A DNA stretch of 64,000 bases, taken from the NCBI GenBank assembly GCA_029641185.1, contig JAPWGK010000013.1, forward strand, positions 434,001-498,000. The letters run 5' to 3'. The stretch is from Pseudofabraea citricarpa. Taxonomy: Eukaryota > Ascomycota > Leotiomycetes > Helotiales > Dermateaceae. The translations under genes and the position numbers were made by a program. Position 1 is the first letter of the stretch, and each line of letters opens with the position of its first letter. The notes beneath the pieces were generated by a model. It saw nothing but the letters and a program-made list of their open reading frames with translations. It was not told where the DNA came from and did not search any database. Below are positions 9,385-20,900 of this stretch, piece by piece.

Positions 9385-10659
9385 TCCTTCAAATCACAGC
9401 CTGGAAACATGGTGATGCTACCGACGATACTTACCACAAATTTGGTGGCAAATTTGCAGACGACTTGAGTTATTACATAAGGCAGAGTCTTGCACCTGGA
9501 CCGCATCTCGATGAGCAGAATCTGAGAATGGGCAAACGATTAGTCGTTGAATTCGATGACTTACTTGACGAAAGCTTTGGAGGGAACACGCAAATGAATT
9601 TGTTGGAATGGTCTCGACGTGCAGTCGTTCAGGCATCAAGCTGTGGTGTTTATGGAGAGCAACATCCATTCCTCGACGCTGAAGTTGAAAAGTCGTTATG
9701 GTGAGCTTTGACATTCTTCTCCTCTGTAGCGCAGGCTGACCAAGAATAGGGAATGGATGAACTATTTGACAGCGCATTTAGTAGCTGGTGTGGACATTCT
9801 AGGGAAGGGCTACGCCGCAAGGCAGAAAATCTTCGATGCTTATATCAAGTATTGCGCCAAGCTTCCCGACGATTGTTCGCATCTTGCTAGAGAACACCAG
9901 CGCACCATCCGCGAGGCGGGTATCTGTGAACTCGATAATGCCAAGCAAGCATCTATATTTACCATTGCCGCCTTCAGTAATTCTGCACCAACCCTATACT
10001 GGACTATCTGGGAACTGTTTTCTCGCCCTGAGATCTTGGCTGAAGTTAGGCAAGAACTTGAAGTACAAGCTGTAAGCGGCTCGAAAGAGGACGGGTTTGT
10101 CCTCGACGTCGCAGCGGTCAAGACCAAGTGTCCTCTCCTACTTTCCGTCTTCCAAGAAACACAACGAACTCGCCATGTAAATGCCAGCTTCCGTATGGTG
10201 ATGGAAGACACATTACTGGACGATAAGTATCTCCTCAAGAAGGGGAACTTTCTCCAAATGCCTGGAGCACCCATTCACTCTAACACTCGTATCTGGGGAC
10301 ATGCAGCATCGGAGTTCGATCCTTATCGTTTTGTGCCCAAGAAAGGCACGGGAAGAGATACGTTACCAACTAACAATGGGTTTATGGCTTGGGGTGCGGC
10401 ACCGTATCTTTGTCCTGCGAGGCAATTTGCGTCAACTGAAATCCTGATAGTGGCTGCGATGATGGCAATCAGAGCTGATTTACGACCAATCGGGGGGCTG
10501 TGGGAAAAGGATCCAGCAGTGAGCTTCATGGAGCTGTCGACACTACTGAACCCCAAGAAAGACGCCAAGTTAGATGTTAGTACAAGAGAAGAGTGGGCTG
10601 GAAAGTGGACACTGAAGATGGGTGAGAGTCTGAGCAGAGTGTCTCTTGCTTCAGGCTGA
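9385..10659 (+). pseudogene. Cytochrome P450, 5'-truncated
   Basis: Two exons (about 9385-9700 and 9750-10659; 49-bp intron) encode the middle and C-terminus of a P450. The pieces include FADDLSYYIRQSLAPG, an I-helix region FSNSAPTLYW, the ExxR motif ETQR, a PxxF-type segment FDPYRF and the haem loop FMAWGAAPYLCPAR with its cysteine. The membrane anchor, proline hinge and roughly the first 100-150 residues are missing. The first in-frame ATG falls well inside the fold (LRMGKRL), and the ATGs at 9319 and 9409 run in another frame to a stop. The style resembles CYP7/CYP8-like fungal P450s often called oxysterol 7-alpha-hydroxylase-like. The rest of the frame is clean, so truncation is recent, an upstream exon has been missed, or the sequence has a gap. 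Confidence 0.7.
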
Positions 10660-11275
10660 TATCTGCTTTATATCGAGTTGAATATGCTAGCTAGCGGTTT
10701 CACTATTTTATCAGAAAAGAAAACATTATCTTTGAAATATGAAGACTATATCCCCATTCTAATTGTTGCCACCAATTTTCAATTGCCAAATTTTAATGAT
10801 GACAATAGCCAACAGAGTGGTAAGCAAGGTGTGCTAAGCGAGCTAAAGTCAGGCGACCAGCAAACTCGTACTCCGGAGTCAAGTAATCAGAATATCGTAT
10901 AGCTAGCTGCCTTGTATAATTATGCAGAACCAAGTTTTCAAATTCAACCAGTTCCAGTGAAATCTAATGTTAATATCTTGAAACTCATTATTATTTAGGT
11001 TTTCATATTACATCATGTGTATTGCTTAATGATGAATGGCAACATATGGTAGCAGTGTCGAAAGAGTAGCTGAATTCAATTAAAGTGAAGTTATATGGAT
11101 GCCTTTTAACGCTTGATAGACGCAGAAAGTCTATAAGTATTAACATTATCTGAGTCTTTAGTTTAGCCTTTATAATCTGATTTGCCTGGTAGCATAATGG
11201 AAGTTCACTCTTAGAAGCTGGCTTAGATTCAAAGGGATTAACAGATTATTAAACGTTGGGAAAAGCTTTAGATTA
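10660..11275. other. AT-rich spacer
   Basis: Convergent region between the P450 fragment and the enoyl reductase. It holds only a 74-codon frame beginning at TTG and a palindromic ACTCCGGAGT near 10871. No gene was seen. Confidence 0.5.
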
Positions 11276-12425
11276 TCACGCGTTTCCCACACGTACTACA
11301 AGTTTCTGTCCACGAACTCGCCCCGCTTTAAGCATTTCTAATCCCTGAATAATGCCTTGCCACTTTCCTGGAATCTCTCGCAACGGATGAAATTTCAGTT
11401 GTCCCTGATCCAAAAGATTTTGCATCTCCTTAGTCCATCTCACGCCAAGGTCAAACATTTTGGGGTTCGCATCACGATGGTAAATTCCATCCAGCTTGAC
11501 TTCTCGGCCCTGGATCACATAAGCTAGTGGCATATCTACTTTGACTGCTTTGCGCGTTCTCCATTCGTCGAGAGGATGATCAAGACTTGCGTATCGGGCC
11601 CCTATACGCCCAAGTCCTGTAAAGCAGCATTGTACCGATTCGGGGTTGGTAATACAGTCGAGAGCGTGTTTTAACGTGCCCTTCGTGTGATTCTTGATTG
11701 ATTCTCCGCATGTGGGAGATGAATAAGGGAATGTAGTTACTGCTCCATACGTCTTTACCAGGGCTGATGAAGCAGGCGAAGCTGTGGCAACTACATCATA
11801 ACCGGAACTGAGAAACAAGTATCAGTATTTTGCGGAACCGAAAGTCAGCTACTATGACGCACCTTGATAGAATTTGACACGCCATTGTCCCGGTGGCCGT
11901 GGCCCCGCCATAAACCAGAACAGGTACTCGGGTCCCATCAGTTCGCAGAGGCGCAGGAGTTGACGGTGTGCCGGAAAGGCCGAGCGAGTGCTCCATCGCT
12001 AAGCCTACTGTCGTCCATCCAACTCCTCCCAAGGCTGCACCTTCAAGGTCATTCCATCTATCTGGGACCCGCAAACATAGTCGTGAATCTGCAACCAAAT
12101 ATTCGGCAAAAGTCCCTGAGTTTGGGTCACCGGGATTCGAGCCATGCAAGGTACCACACAACCGAGTTCCAGGCAAAGCAACATTGACTTTGGAGCCAGC
12201 TGTAATTACCGTGCCCATAAAATCACAGCCCATAATTGCATTGGGAACGGGATGGTATTCAGGCATTTTATAGTCAGTCGGATTCAGCGCAACGGTGGAC
12301 ACTCGGATCAAAACATCGTATGGTTCCCTTATTTCCGGCAGTGGATGGGACTTGGAAATGACTGGCGGCCATCCCCCAGCCGCTGGTTGTGAGAGGCATG
12401 TCTGTGTCGGGGGTAAAGGACCCAT
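11276..12425 (-). CDS. Trans-acting enoyl reductase (LovC-like MDR)
   Basis: Two exons (11863-12425 and 11276-11807, 55-bp intron 11808-11862) give 364 aa, the usual length of stand-alone enoyl reductases that serve fungal PKS-NRPS and LovB-type synthases. The medium-chain dehydrogenase fold is clear: an N-terminal GroES-like domain (DVLIRVSTVALNPTDYKM, GCDFMGTVITAGS), then a Rossmann NADPH site (VYGGATATGTMACQIL, about residues 168-183), and a conserved C-terminus ending GQKLVVRVGNA. These enzymes reduce the enoyl thioester on the ACP because the synthase's own ER is inactive. Its partner here is the PKS-NRPS at 17946-30120. It shares a 304-bp divergent promoter with the P450 at 12730. Confidence 0.92.
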
Positions 12426-12729
12426 CTTTGATTCTTCTTCAACTTCCTTTGGTCTGGACTTTTTAAGAGAGTTGCTCGCTTAATTCTCCGAGTCGTCCCG
12501 GGGAAGGCTCCGACTAAAAGCTCCGAACTTTTTCTTGGCACTTGTTGTTCCGCTGAAGTAACCGCTTCTCTTGCAAAGTGTTTAGCGCTCAGAACAAATT
12601 AAGATTTATTTGTAGGTAAAGCAGTTTGATATAAGTCTTCATCAGAACGAACCTTGCGTTCGTAGCTTTTCAATCGCACCTCACCATCTCCTGTCAATAG
12701 TTGAAGAAACCTCGGACTCCTTTACAATC
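12426..12729. promoter_or_regulatory. Divergent promoter: enoyl reductase / P450
   Basis: Three copies of CTCCGA (TCGGAG on the minus strand) lie at 12486, 12508 and 12521 within 41 bp, and a CTCGGAC lies at 12711. The same hexamer recurs in the acyltransferase and ceramide synthase promoters, so it may be the target of a cluster zinc-cluster regulator (inference). Confidence 0.5.
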
Positions 12730-14928
12730 ATGAACTCTTCATTTGTTTTCCCTGATTTTGCAGTCAACATTTCCCATTCGGTGTCCTCTCATCTTCCTGA
12801 AACAATGACGCCTGGATGGATGTGGGCGACGTGCGTCCCACTAGTAGTGACCGCCATGTATACCCTCGACTTTGGATTGAAAGTTTATCGTGACCAGAGA
12901 CTCCGGAAAATGGGCTCGCCGCCTCCAGTCGTCCCCTTCAAACTCCCGTTTGGTTAGTTTTCCAAGTGAAACCCAGTTCCTTTCATTTTCAATATCTGAC
13001 ATTACCAGGGATGGATGTTGGTATATATGCTCTGTACGAGCTCCACAAGCACAGGTTCTTTGAGTTGCTTGTGACATGGATGAATGCTGTTCCTGGCCGT
13101 ACTGTCGAGTTACGAATGTTTGCCAAGGGTTTGATCATAACCGATGAGCCCGCCAATATCAAAGGTATTATGTCTACCGAGGTATGTATTTTCACATGTA
13201 ACGATGAGAGATCTGTGCAAAATTTTAATGATCCCAATAGTACGCCAGTTTTGGTAGAGGCGAGGTGACTAGGAAAATCTGGGGAAACATGCTTGGTGAC
13301 GGCCAGATATTCATTAGTAAATATGGTCGATTGTGCGCTGATTGACCTTTACTAACTTGTCCAAAGCTGATGGCGATCTCTGGCACAAAGCCAAGGATAC
13401 CCTACATCCACATGTAAGTCGAACACCATATAAATGACTTTAGAAGAGAAGCATCATCCGGAGGATCTGATGATTTAAAAGGTCACCAAATCACGTTTCG
13501 ACGATCTAGACATTACCGAGAAACACATGAAAATCATGTTCGACCGTCTTCCTCTTGGCAAGGCTGTTGAGGTGTATGATGTTATTGATCGACAGCAGCT
13601 CGATGTAGTTACAGAGATTTTCTTTGGAGAGTCAGCCAATTCCCTCACTTCCGAGCCACCATTCAGAGCAGCAGCAGATGTATTAAATAAAATCAACACG
13701 GCACGTCTGCTATTCATGTAACATTAACGCTTAAACCTCTCTTCTGTACCCACGAAAAGCTGACGTGGACTCAGGGAAAAAGCTCTATGGGTTCCAGATA
13801 CCCTGCTAGCCCCAAAAGCACTAAGAGATCTAACTGCCTGGACCAAGGGAGTCACAGATAGAGCTTACGCGAGAGATTTGTCTAAAAAGATGCCAGAGAA
13901 CTATACTATGTTGGATGACTTTGTCAGCCAGAAGAAAAGTTACAAGGTACTAAAATTAAAACTATGTAGCCAGTAAATTGCTAACATAGTACAGGAAATC
14001 AAAGAAGGACTTTTCTCTATAATGCTTGGGGGAAAGGTACGGCATCATCTTTCACATATATTGTAGGCTTGATTTAACAACCACAGGATCCTTCTTCCAT
14101 TCTCCTCACTTGGACCATATTCGAAATGGGAAAGAATCCGAATGTGATGAAAAAGATGCAAGAAGAAGTCTCGCGGATGTAAGTCTTTTAAGATCTTTAG
14201 TTAAATTATGTACTGAATTTACTGACAATAATTCAGATGCGGTACAAAACCACCAACAGCTGCCGAACTTCGGAACTTGACATATGTCCGTCACGTAATC
14301 AATGAAACTTTTAGATTACACCACCCATGTGAGTAGAATGCGACTCATTCGACCATCTAAATATAGATGGCTAATTTTATGTCAGTGGGTGTTAATGTTC
14401 GAACGACCTTAAAAGACGTTACTCTGCCTGTCGGAGGTGGAAAAAGTGGTAAGGAACCACTAGCCATTGCCAAAGATACAACCATCAGTAACGTATCCCA
14501 CACCTTAACCCCTCTTCTTCTTTTAATATTAGCATAGTGTATTCCCTCATGAGTATGCAGCGCCGCAAAGACATCTACGGCGAAGATGCAGATATTTTCC
14601 GGCCCGAACGCTGGGAAGAAATGACACCTAGCCGCTGGCATTTCATTCCGTATAACCAGTACGTATTCCTCGCCCAAATTGCAAACCCTCGAAACTAAAA
14701 TTTGGATACAGTGGTCCCCGCTCCTGTATTGGTCGCAATTTTGGTCAGCAGCAGATGGAATACATGCTCGCGCGAATCTGCCAAGAATATGAAGAGATTC
14801 TCATCCCAGCCGGACAGCGCGAGCAGCAGATTCGGGTCGAGCTAAACATTAAGATGGCCCACCCTTGTTTTTGTGAGTTTGTGAGGAAGGAGAAACTGGG
14901 TGATGCTACGCCATTGGTTGAGGTGTAG
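12730..14928 (+). CDS. Cytochrome P450 (CYP52-like), intact
   Basis: Twelve exons (12730-12952, 13009-13181, 13241-13316, 13367-13413, 13482-13717, 13775-13946, 13995-14036, 14087-14178, 14237-14328, 14386-14487, 14538-14658, 14712-14928) splice into one frame of 530 aa. All introns are GT-AG and 48-68 bp. The N-terminus has a membrane anchor (WMWATCVPLVVTAMYTL). Later landmarks are an I-helix GGKDPSS in place of AGxDTT, the ExxR motif ETFR, FRPERW, and the haem loop FIPYNHGPRSCIGR with Cys464 as thiolate ligand. The style is that of alkane/fatty-acid omega-hydroxylases (CYP52/CYP63/CYP584 kin). A late oxidation of the polyketide chain is a reasonable role (inference). The exon 10/11 junction uses a GCATAG acceptor; the nearer TTAG would create a stop. 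Confidence 0.88.
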
Positions 14929-15510
14929 AGTCAATGAGAGTCTTGCCTTAAGTGGCACAGATCGTTCGGACAAGACCCACAGAAGACGGAGTTAGAATAG
15001 CGGAGAAACCAGAAACATTTAATAGACTTGGAATCCATTTATATTTATTACTCTAGTTCATCCTACTAAACGATTATTTGAATTGCAATTTCTTAAATTT
15101 AAAAAGTAGTAATGTATCTACTTACGATGGAATTCCAATTCAAACTTCTTGTTGAAATAAACGAGTAATTGTGCGGCGCATAAGCGACGGTTAAAAATAG
15201 AACGAATTTTTATTACCTTATTACCTTACCACTTGTGTATGTCCGAGAACCTGGAACGAGAAGTAATTGCTTAGAGTTTACGCATCTGACATGTATAAAC
15301 ACTACAAGATTATTCTTCATTCTTTTGAACTAATATTTAAAAGGAGAATATCACGTGCGCTAGTACTGGTTTTCTCAACTCTAGACAAAGTTTGATTCTT
15401 AATGTTTCTCTTTAGCTCAAAATTGTAGAGTCCAAACAATTATAAAAGTGGACTGCGAGTTCTTACTGAAGCTAAGAAATACTTAAAAGTTCTTCCATCT
15501 TCTGCCCCGA
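14929..15510. other. AT-rich spacer between convergent P450 genes
   Basis: Shared 3' region of two convergently transcribed P450s. AT-rich, no open frame of note, no repeat recognised. Confidence 0.5.
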
Positions 15511-17438
15511 CTACCGGTCAAAAGGAGTAAGACGAATTTGGACAGTTGGCTTTTGCCATATCATGAAAAGCCGCAAATCTCTATCCCAGTTTACCGTGTC
15601 CTTATTAACAAGTTCCCAATCAAATTTCCAGAATAACTTGGCCAAGATCATGCGGAGAACGAGGTAAGCCATCGCTTGTCCGAGACAGTTTCGAGACCCG
15701 GCACTAAACGGTCTGAATGCGCTTCGATCATCGGTATCGAATATATGATCATACTCTCCATGAGTTGTCGGTAGCCATCGCTGAGGTTTAAACTCGTAGG
15801 GTCTGTTGAAATATCGAGGTGAATGAGTCGTTGCGTAGGCACACGACGACGTTATGGTCTATAGTAACATCATTAGTGCCAGGGGCCACGAAAAAACAGA
15901 GTTGGAAAGGAAAGGAGAATGACTGACCCCTTTCGGTATATAATTTCCATCGACTGTGATCCCAGGACTGATTCTGGGTAGACCATATGGTACATTGGTA
16001 TGGGCTCGAAGGATCTCCTCAATAATTGCATGCAGCCACGGCAGGTCGTGAAGAACAGATTCTTGGATATCGTCAAAAGAATCGAAAGTTTCTCTCAGTT
16101 CCCTCTGAAGCTTGCCCATGACCTCTGAGTTTGTTGTTAAGAAGTAGATGCCCGCGGAAAGCACGCTCGAAGACTCAAAGTGGTCGAGGACTAAATGGCC
16201 AGCTTGTGCAGCGAGAAAATCATCAGGTGGTGGCGCTCCCTCACCTTTTAGGAATTGGAAGAGGTAGTCCAAGTGCTTTTGATCATGTCGCTCGGCTACA
16301 CGTTTGCGAACTAAGACTTTACTGGCTGTGTGCGCAGCAAAGTAACTGATGGCAACTTTGGGTGGGAGCAGTACATAGGACAAGGGGTATAATAATGGAA
16401 AGCGACGCATCACATTTCTGAGCGTAGCCCAATGACCGATGCGTGAAAGTGATACTAGGATCGGATGATCTTTGTCTATATACATCCAATCAGTTATCCC
16501 TCATTATAATTTAGCGAGGCTTGAGTCAGTGAACTTACCATCTCGTATACTATGGAGATTCTGACTCAGAGTCATAGCGCCACCAAGATCAGATGTTGCT
16601 CTTTCAAACCACTATATATCAGAGTCAATTTTAGATCTATTGATTGTGCTCATGGAATGAAGTACCGGGACGATGTTGACACCCACTTCAGTCGTTGCAG
16701 GGGAAGCCATGAGCTTGTGAACAAACTCGTCGACATGAGCACGAACAGTAGGCTCGTATTCCCTGAGTGCCCGGTTACTAAATGCAGGTGCCAATTGCTT
16801 GCGCGAAGTGCGATGTATGTCAATATCACGTTCAGACGCAAGGCCTTCGTATTTATCGCCAGTATCCAGCAAATCTGACTTGACAAAAGCTGGACGGCTG
16901 TTTATGGCGCTAGTATAGATATCTGCGTTAAGACTTAGCATACCTTGGAGAGTTTATCCAAGGACGAGGAATGAACTGCTTACCTGTATATGCTTTTGGG
17001 GTGATGAAAACCAACTCATTTGGTGCAATGCGAACTACATCTCCTGTTTATTGTAAGCAACGCTTATTGTAAAGTCAAGATATATTTACCATATTCGGCC
17101 AAAGCACGTTGCATCGCCCATGGATAACGCCCAGATAACCTTCCGGTTCACAATGTCAATTGTTGGAAAGAAGACTTGGACAAAGGCGCCTTACCATTGT
17201 CGGCCATACCAGATATTAGACACGGCAGCGATTTTAGGACCGGGAAATTTCGCCAAAGGATGAAACCAAAACAAATAGATGCACCGTGTCAAGGCGTATA
17301 GAAGTATCTAGGAAATTTCAGATGTTAAATTGTGCCTACTATACTGATCAAGACCTAACTTACGGCGCCAGCTGCCAAAATCACATAATCTTGCGAAAAG
17401 AGCTCTATTGTCATTGTTTTATGTATCAAACTCTCCAT
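15511..17438 (-). CDS. Cytochrome P450 (CYP65 / C-15 hydroxylase-like), intact
   Basis: Eight exons on the minus strand (17364-17438, 17195-17307, 17090-17139, 16984-17043, 16666-16922, 16539-16611, 15928-16475, 15511-15858) give 507 aa. N-terminal anchor VILAAGAILLYALTRCIYLF is followed by the proline hinge HPLAKFPGPK. Other landmarks are an I-helix region LDHFESSSV, the ExxR motif EILR, a PERF-like PQRW and the haem loop FRPFSAGSRNCLGQ with Cys450. The layout matches fungal P450s annotated as isotrichodermin C-15 hydroxylase, which are common tailoring enzymes. For the intron at 16476-16538 an alternative acceptor would leave only 39 bp; I chose the 63-bp version with a better branch site. 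It shares a 507-bp divergent promoter with the PKS-NRPS. Confidence 0.88.
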
Positions 17439-17945
17439 TGTCGAATTATAGTTACAATGCAATTCGACCCTGCTAGAGAAGGGAAGATATTGTTGAAGTG
17501 TATCGTCTGATCGAAAATGATCCTTTAAACATTATCTGCCTGTATTCTCGGGAGTCGGGATAGGCCTGATGGCTATAGAGTTCGTGAACAATTCGGGCGT
17601 GTGCCGAAAAGAACCCTCCGTTGAAAATGCCCCGAATGATCAAATCAGGTACGACCGGATTCGGAACCTTAAATTCGTAGGAACTTTACGGAGTAATGCC
17701 AGGTCCCGGGGCACTGGGTGTTAGTTTGCCCAGACATTGCTATACTATCAAAGTTTTAAGGCAATTAATTAACCATATCCTTAAAGCCAGACAAGGAACC
17801 TTGTAAACAAACAGATCACACAATTGAGAACTGAGTACTTGGTTGTAACTCCTCCTCAAATATCCCAACTTGAGAGCGTTTCTGTCGTTTGTTTGCCTGC
17901 CCGCCCAATAGATTATTTTACTCGTCTCCCATCTCATCCACAGTC
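17439..17945. promoter_or_regulatory. Divergent promoter: P450 / PKS-NRPS
   Basis: Contains an inverted CGG repeat, TTCGGGCGTGTGCCGAA at 17592-17608 (CGG-N7-CCG), the geometry expected of a Zn2Cys6 dimer site. It also has an everted CCGGATTCGG near 17659. Likely the main control region of the cluster (inference). Confidence 0.45.
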
Positions 17946-20900
17946 ATGGCGCCTTTAGAACCCTCATTTTCCCAACGAAATGAACCCATTGCAATTATTG
18001 GCAGTGGTTGCAGATTTCCAGGTGGTGCCAATTCTCCTTCCAAGCTATGGGAACTTTTGCGAGACCCTCGCGATGTGTTGAGTGAAATTCCACCTAGTCG
18101 ATTCGACATTCGCGGATTCTATCACCCCGACTCCCAGTTTCCTGGCCATACCAACGTCAAGCATTCATATATCTTAGAGGATGATGTGGCAGATTTTGAT
18201 GCCCAATTCTTCAACATCACGCCACCGGAAGCGGTGGCAATGGACCCGCAACAGCGCCTTCTCCTGGAAACTGTGTACGAAGGCCTTGAGACGGCTGGCC
18301 TGACAATTGAAGGATTGAAAGGCTCTGATACAGGAGTCTACGTTGGACAAATGTATGTAGACTACGAGTCCATGCAATTCCGTGATTTGCAACATATCCC
18401 GACATATCATGCTATCGGTAATAGTTCCATCCGAATTGAATCTAATGGATTGACTGATATTGTTTAGGGTCCGCCCGCAGCATTATTTCCAACAGAGTCT
18501 CGTACTTCTTTGACTGGCATGGTCCATCTTTGACAGTCGATACTGCCTGTTCCTCGAGTTTAGTTGCCCTGCACCAAGCTGTACAGGCTTTGAGAGCTGG
18601 GGAAGTTCACGTGGCGTTAGCGGCAGGGAGCAATCTTCTCCTTGGACCAGAGCCCTATATCCATGAGAGTAAGCTGAATATGCTCTCGCCGGATGGTCGG
18701 TCACGAATGTGGGACGAGAGAGCAAATGGGTATGCTCGCGGTGACGGTGTTGCTGCTATCGTTCTGAAAACACTTAGCGCTGCACTGGCGGATGGAGACA
18801 ACATCGAATGCATTATTCGAGAGACAGGCGTAAACCAAGACGGTCGAAGTCGTGGGATCACCATGCCTAGTGCAACAGCCCAAGCAACGTTAATTTGTGA
18901 GACCTACAACAAGGCAGGTCTTGACCCAAAGTCAAAGATAGATCGATGCCAGTATTTCGAAGCACATGGCACAGGAACTCCAGCAGGCGATCCAGTTGAA
19001 GCAGAAGCAGTGCACACAGCCTTTTTTGGAGACAGCACCGAGGAAAGCACCGCTCAAGAGCCTTTGTTTATAGGTTCGATCAAAACCATTATTGGACATA
19101 CAGAAAGCACAGCTGGACTTGCTGGCATCCTCAAGGTTGTGCAAGCCATGAAATATGGCTATATTCCTCCAAATTTGCTCCTGACTCACCTTAACCCGAC
19201 GGTTTTGCCGTTCTACGACAATTTGCATATCCCCCAAGATCTCACTCCATGGCCAAAGACTTCTGGACCTCGTCGTGCCAGCGTAAACAGTTTTGGATTT
19301 GGAGGCACCAACGCCCATGTTATTCTCGAAACTTTCGAGCCAACGCCGCCTCCAGAGAAAGAAAGACCTTCATTGGCCCCATCTTCTGTCGCACTATTCC
19401 TTTTCTCAGCCCAGTCAAAGCAGTCACTTCTCGCCAACCTGACCGCTCAAGCCAAGTACTTAGAAAACCATCCTGGCACCAATCCTACAGATCTCGCATG
19501 GACATTGCGCTCGCGCCGATCTCGTTTACCACTACGGGTCTCTTTACCAGCGTCATCTATCGAATCGCTGAGTTCTAGTTTAAACGAGCTAATTAGTAAT
19601 TTCCAACTGCATCCAAGATCTGCGACAAACGTCACCAACAAGGCCCGACTCCTTGGTGTTTTTACAGGTCAAGGGGCACAGTGGGCTCGCATGGGAGCTG
19701 AAATGGTTCTAACTTCAGAGTATGCTACAAACGTTCTAGCGGATCTAGATGATACGCTAGCTCAGTTACCCGAGAAAGATCGTCCTGAGAGGACTCTACG
19801 ACAGGAACTTCTGGCAGAACAGTCTTCAAGTAACGTCAACATTGCGTCTGTTTCGCAGCCACTTTGTACGGCCGTGCAAATTATTCTCGTGGAGCTTCTG
19901 CGTTTGGCTGGAATTGAATTCGCAGCAGTCGTTGGCCATTCTTCTGGAGAGATTGCCGCTGCATTTGCAGCTGGTTACTTATCTGCTCGCGACGCTATCA
20001 TCATTGCTTATTATCGTGGCCTTCATTCCCATCTCGCTGGGGGCCCAAACGGAATGCGAGGTTCAATGTTGGCGGTAGGAACATCTCTTGAAGATGCAGA
20101 AGAGCTTTGTAATGATGAAGAGTTTAAAGGAAGAGTCAAGGTTGCAGCCTGCAATTCTCCTTCGAGCCTTACTCTCTCTGGCGACGAGGACGCCATTGCT
20201 GAAATAGCCGAGCTCTACGAAGACGAGAACAAGTTTGTGCGCACTCTCAAAGTAGACAAAGCTTATCATTCTCACCATATGATTCCTTGTTCACAGCCTT
20301 ACTTGGATTCTATGAAGTACATCTCAATCAGAAAAGAGCGCCTTGAGTCGAATTGTACTTGGGTGTCTAGCGTCTATCCTGAGCGCCCTTTTAGCGAGAT
20401 GGGAGACGTGAGCCCCTCTTACTGGGTGGATAACTTATTGTCGCCGGTACTATTTAGACAAGCGATTGAACGAACTATGTCATTAGGTCCATTCGATGGA
20501 GCAATTGAAGTCGGGCCTCACCCGGCACTAAAGGGACCTGTACGCGACATACTGAAGGACATCCAAGTTGATATGCCTTATACTGGTTTGCTTCAACGGA
20601 ACAGCGATGCAAACCATAGTTTTTCTAGTGCTCTTGGATATCTCTGGACACACTTGGACAATCTTTCTATTGATTTTGACCGGTATGAAACCACCATGGG
20701 CGGACCTGCATCCCATCGTTTCATTCCAGACCTACCCGTGTACCAGTGGAACCACAATCAAAAGTATTGGCATGAGTCCGATCTTTCTAGAAATATCCGA
20801 CAGAGGAGTCAGCCGGTGCATCCATTGCTTGGTGATCTGATGCCCCAGAGTTCTCAACATCAAATCACATGGAAAGGCATCTTGCGGCCTCAAGATCTTC

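Noticed and set aside
11180..11250. tRNA-like words near GCCTGGTAGCATAATGG
   Set aside because: No cloverleaf can be drawn; T-loop and acceptor stem do not pair.
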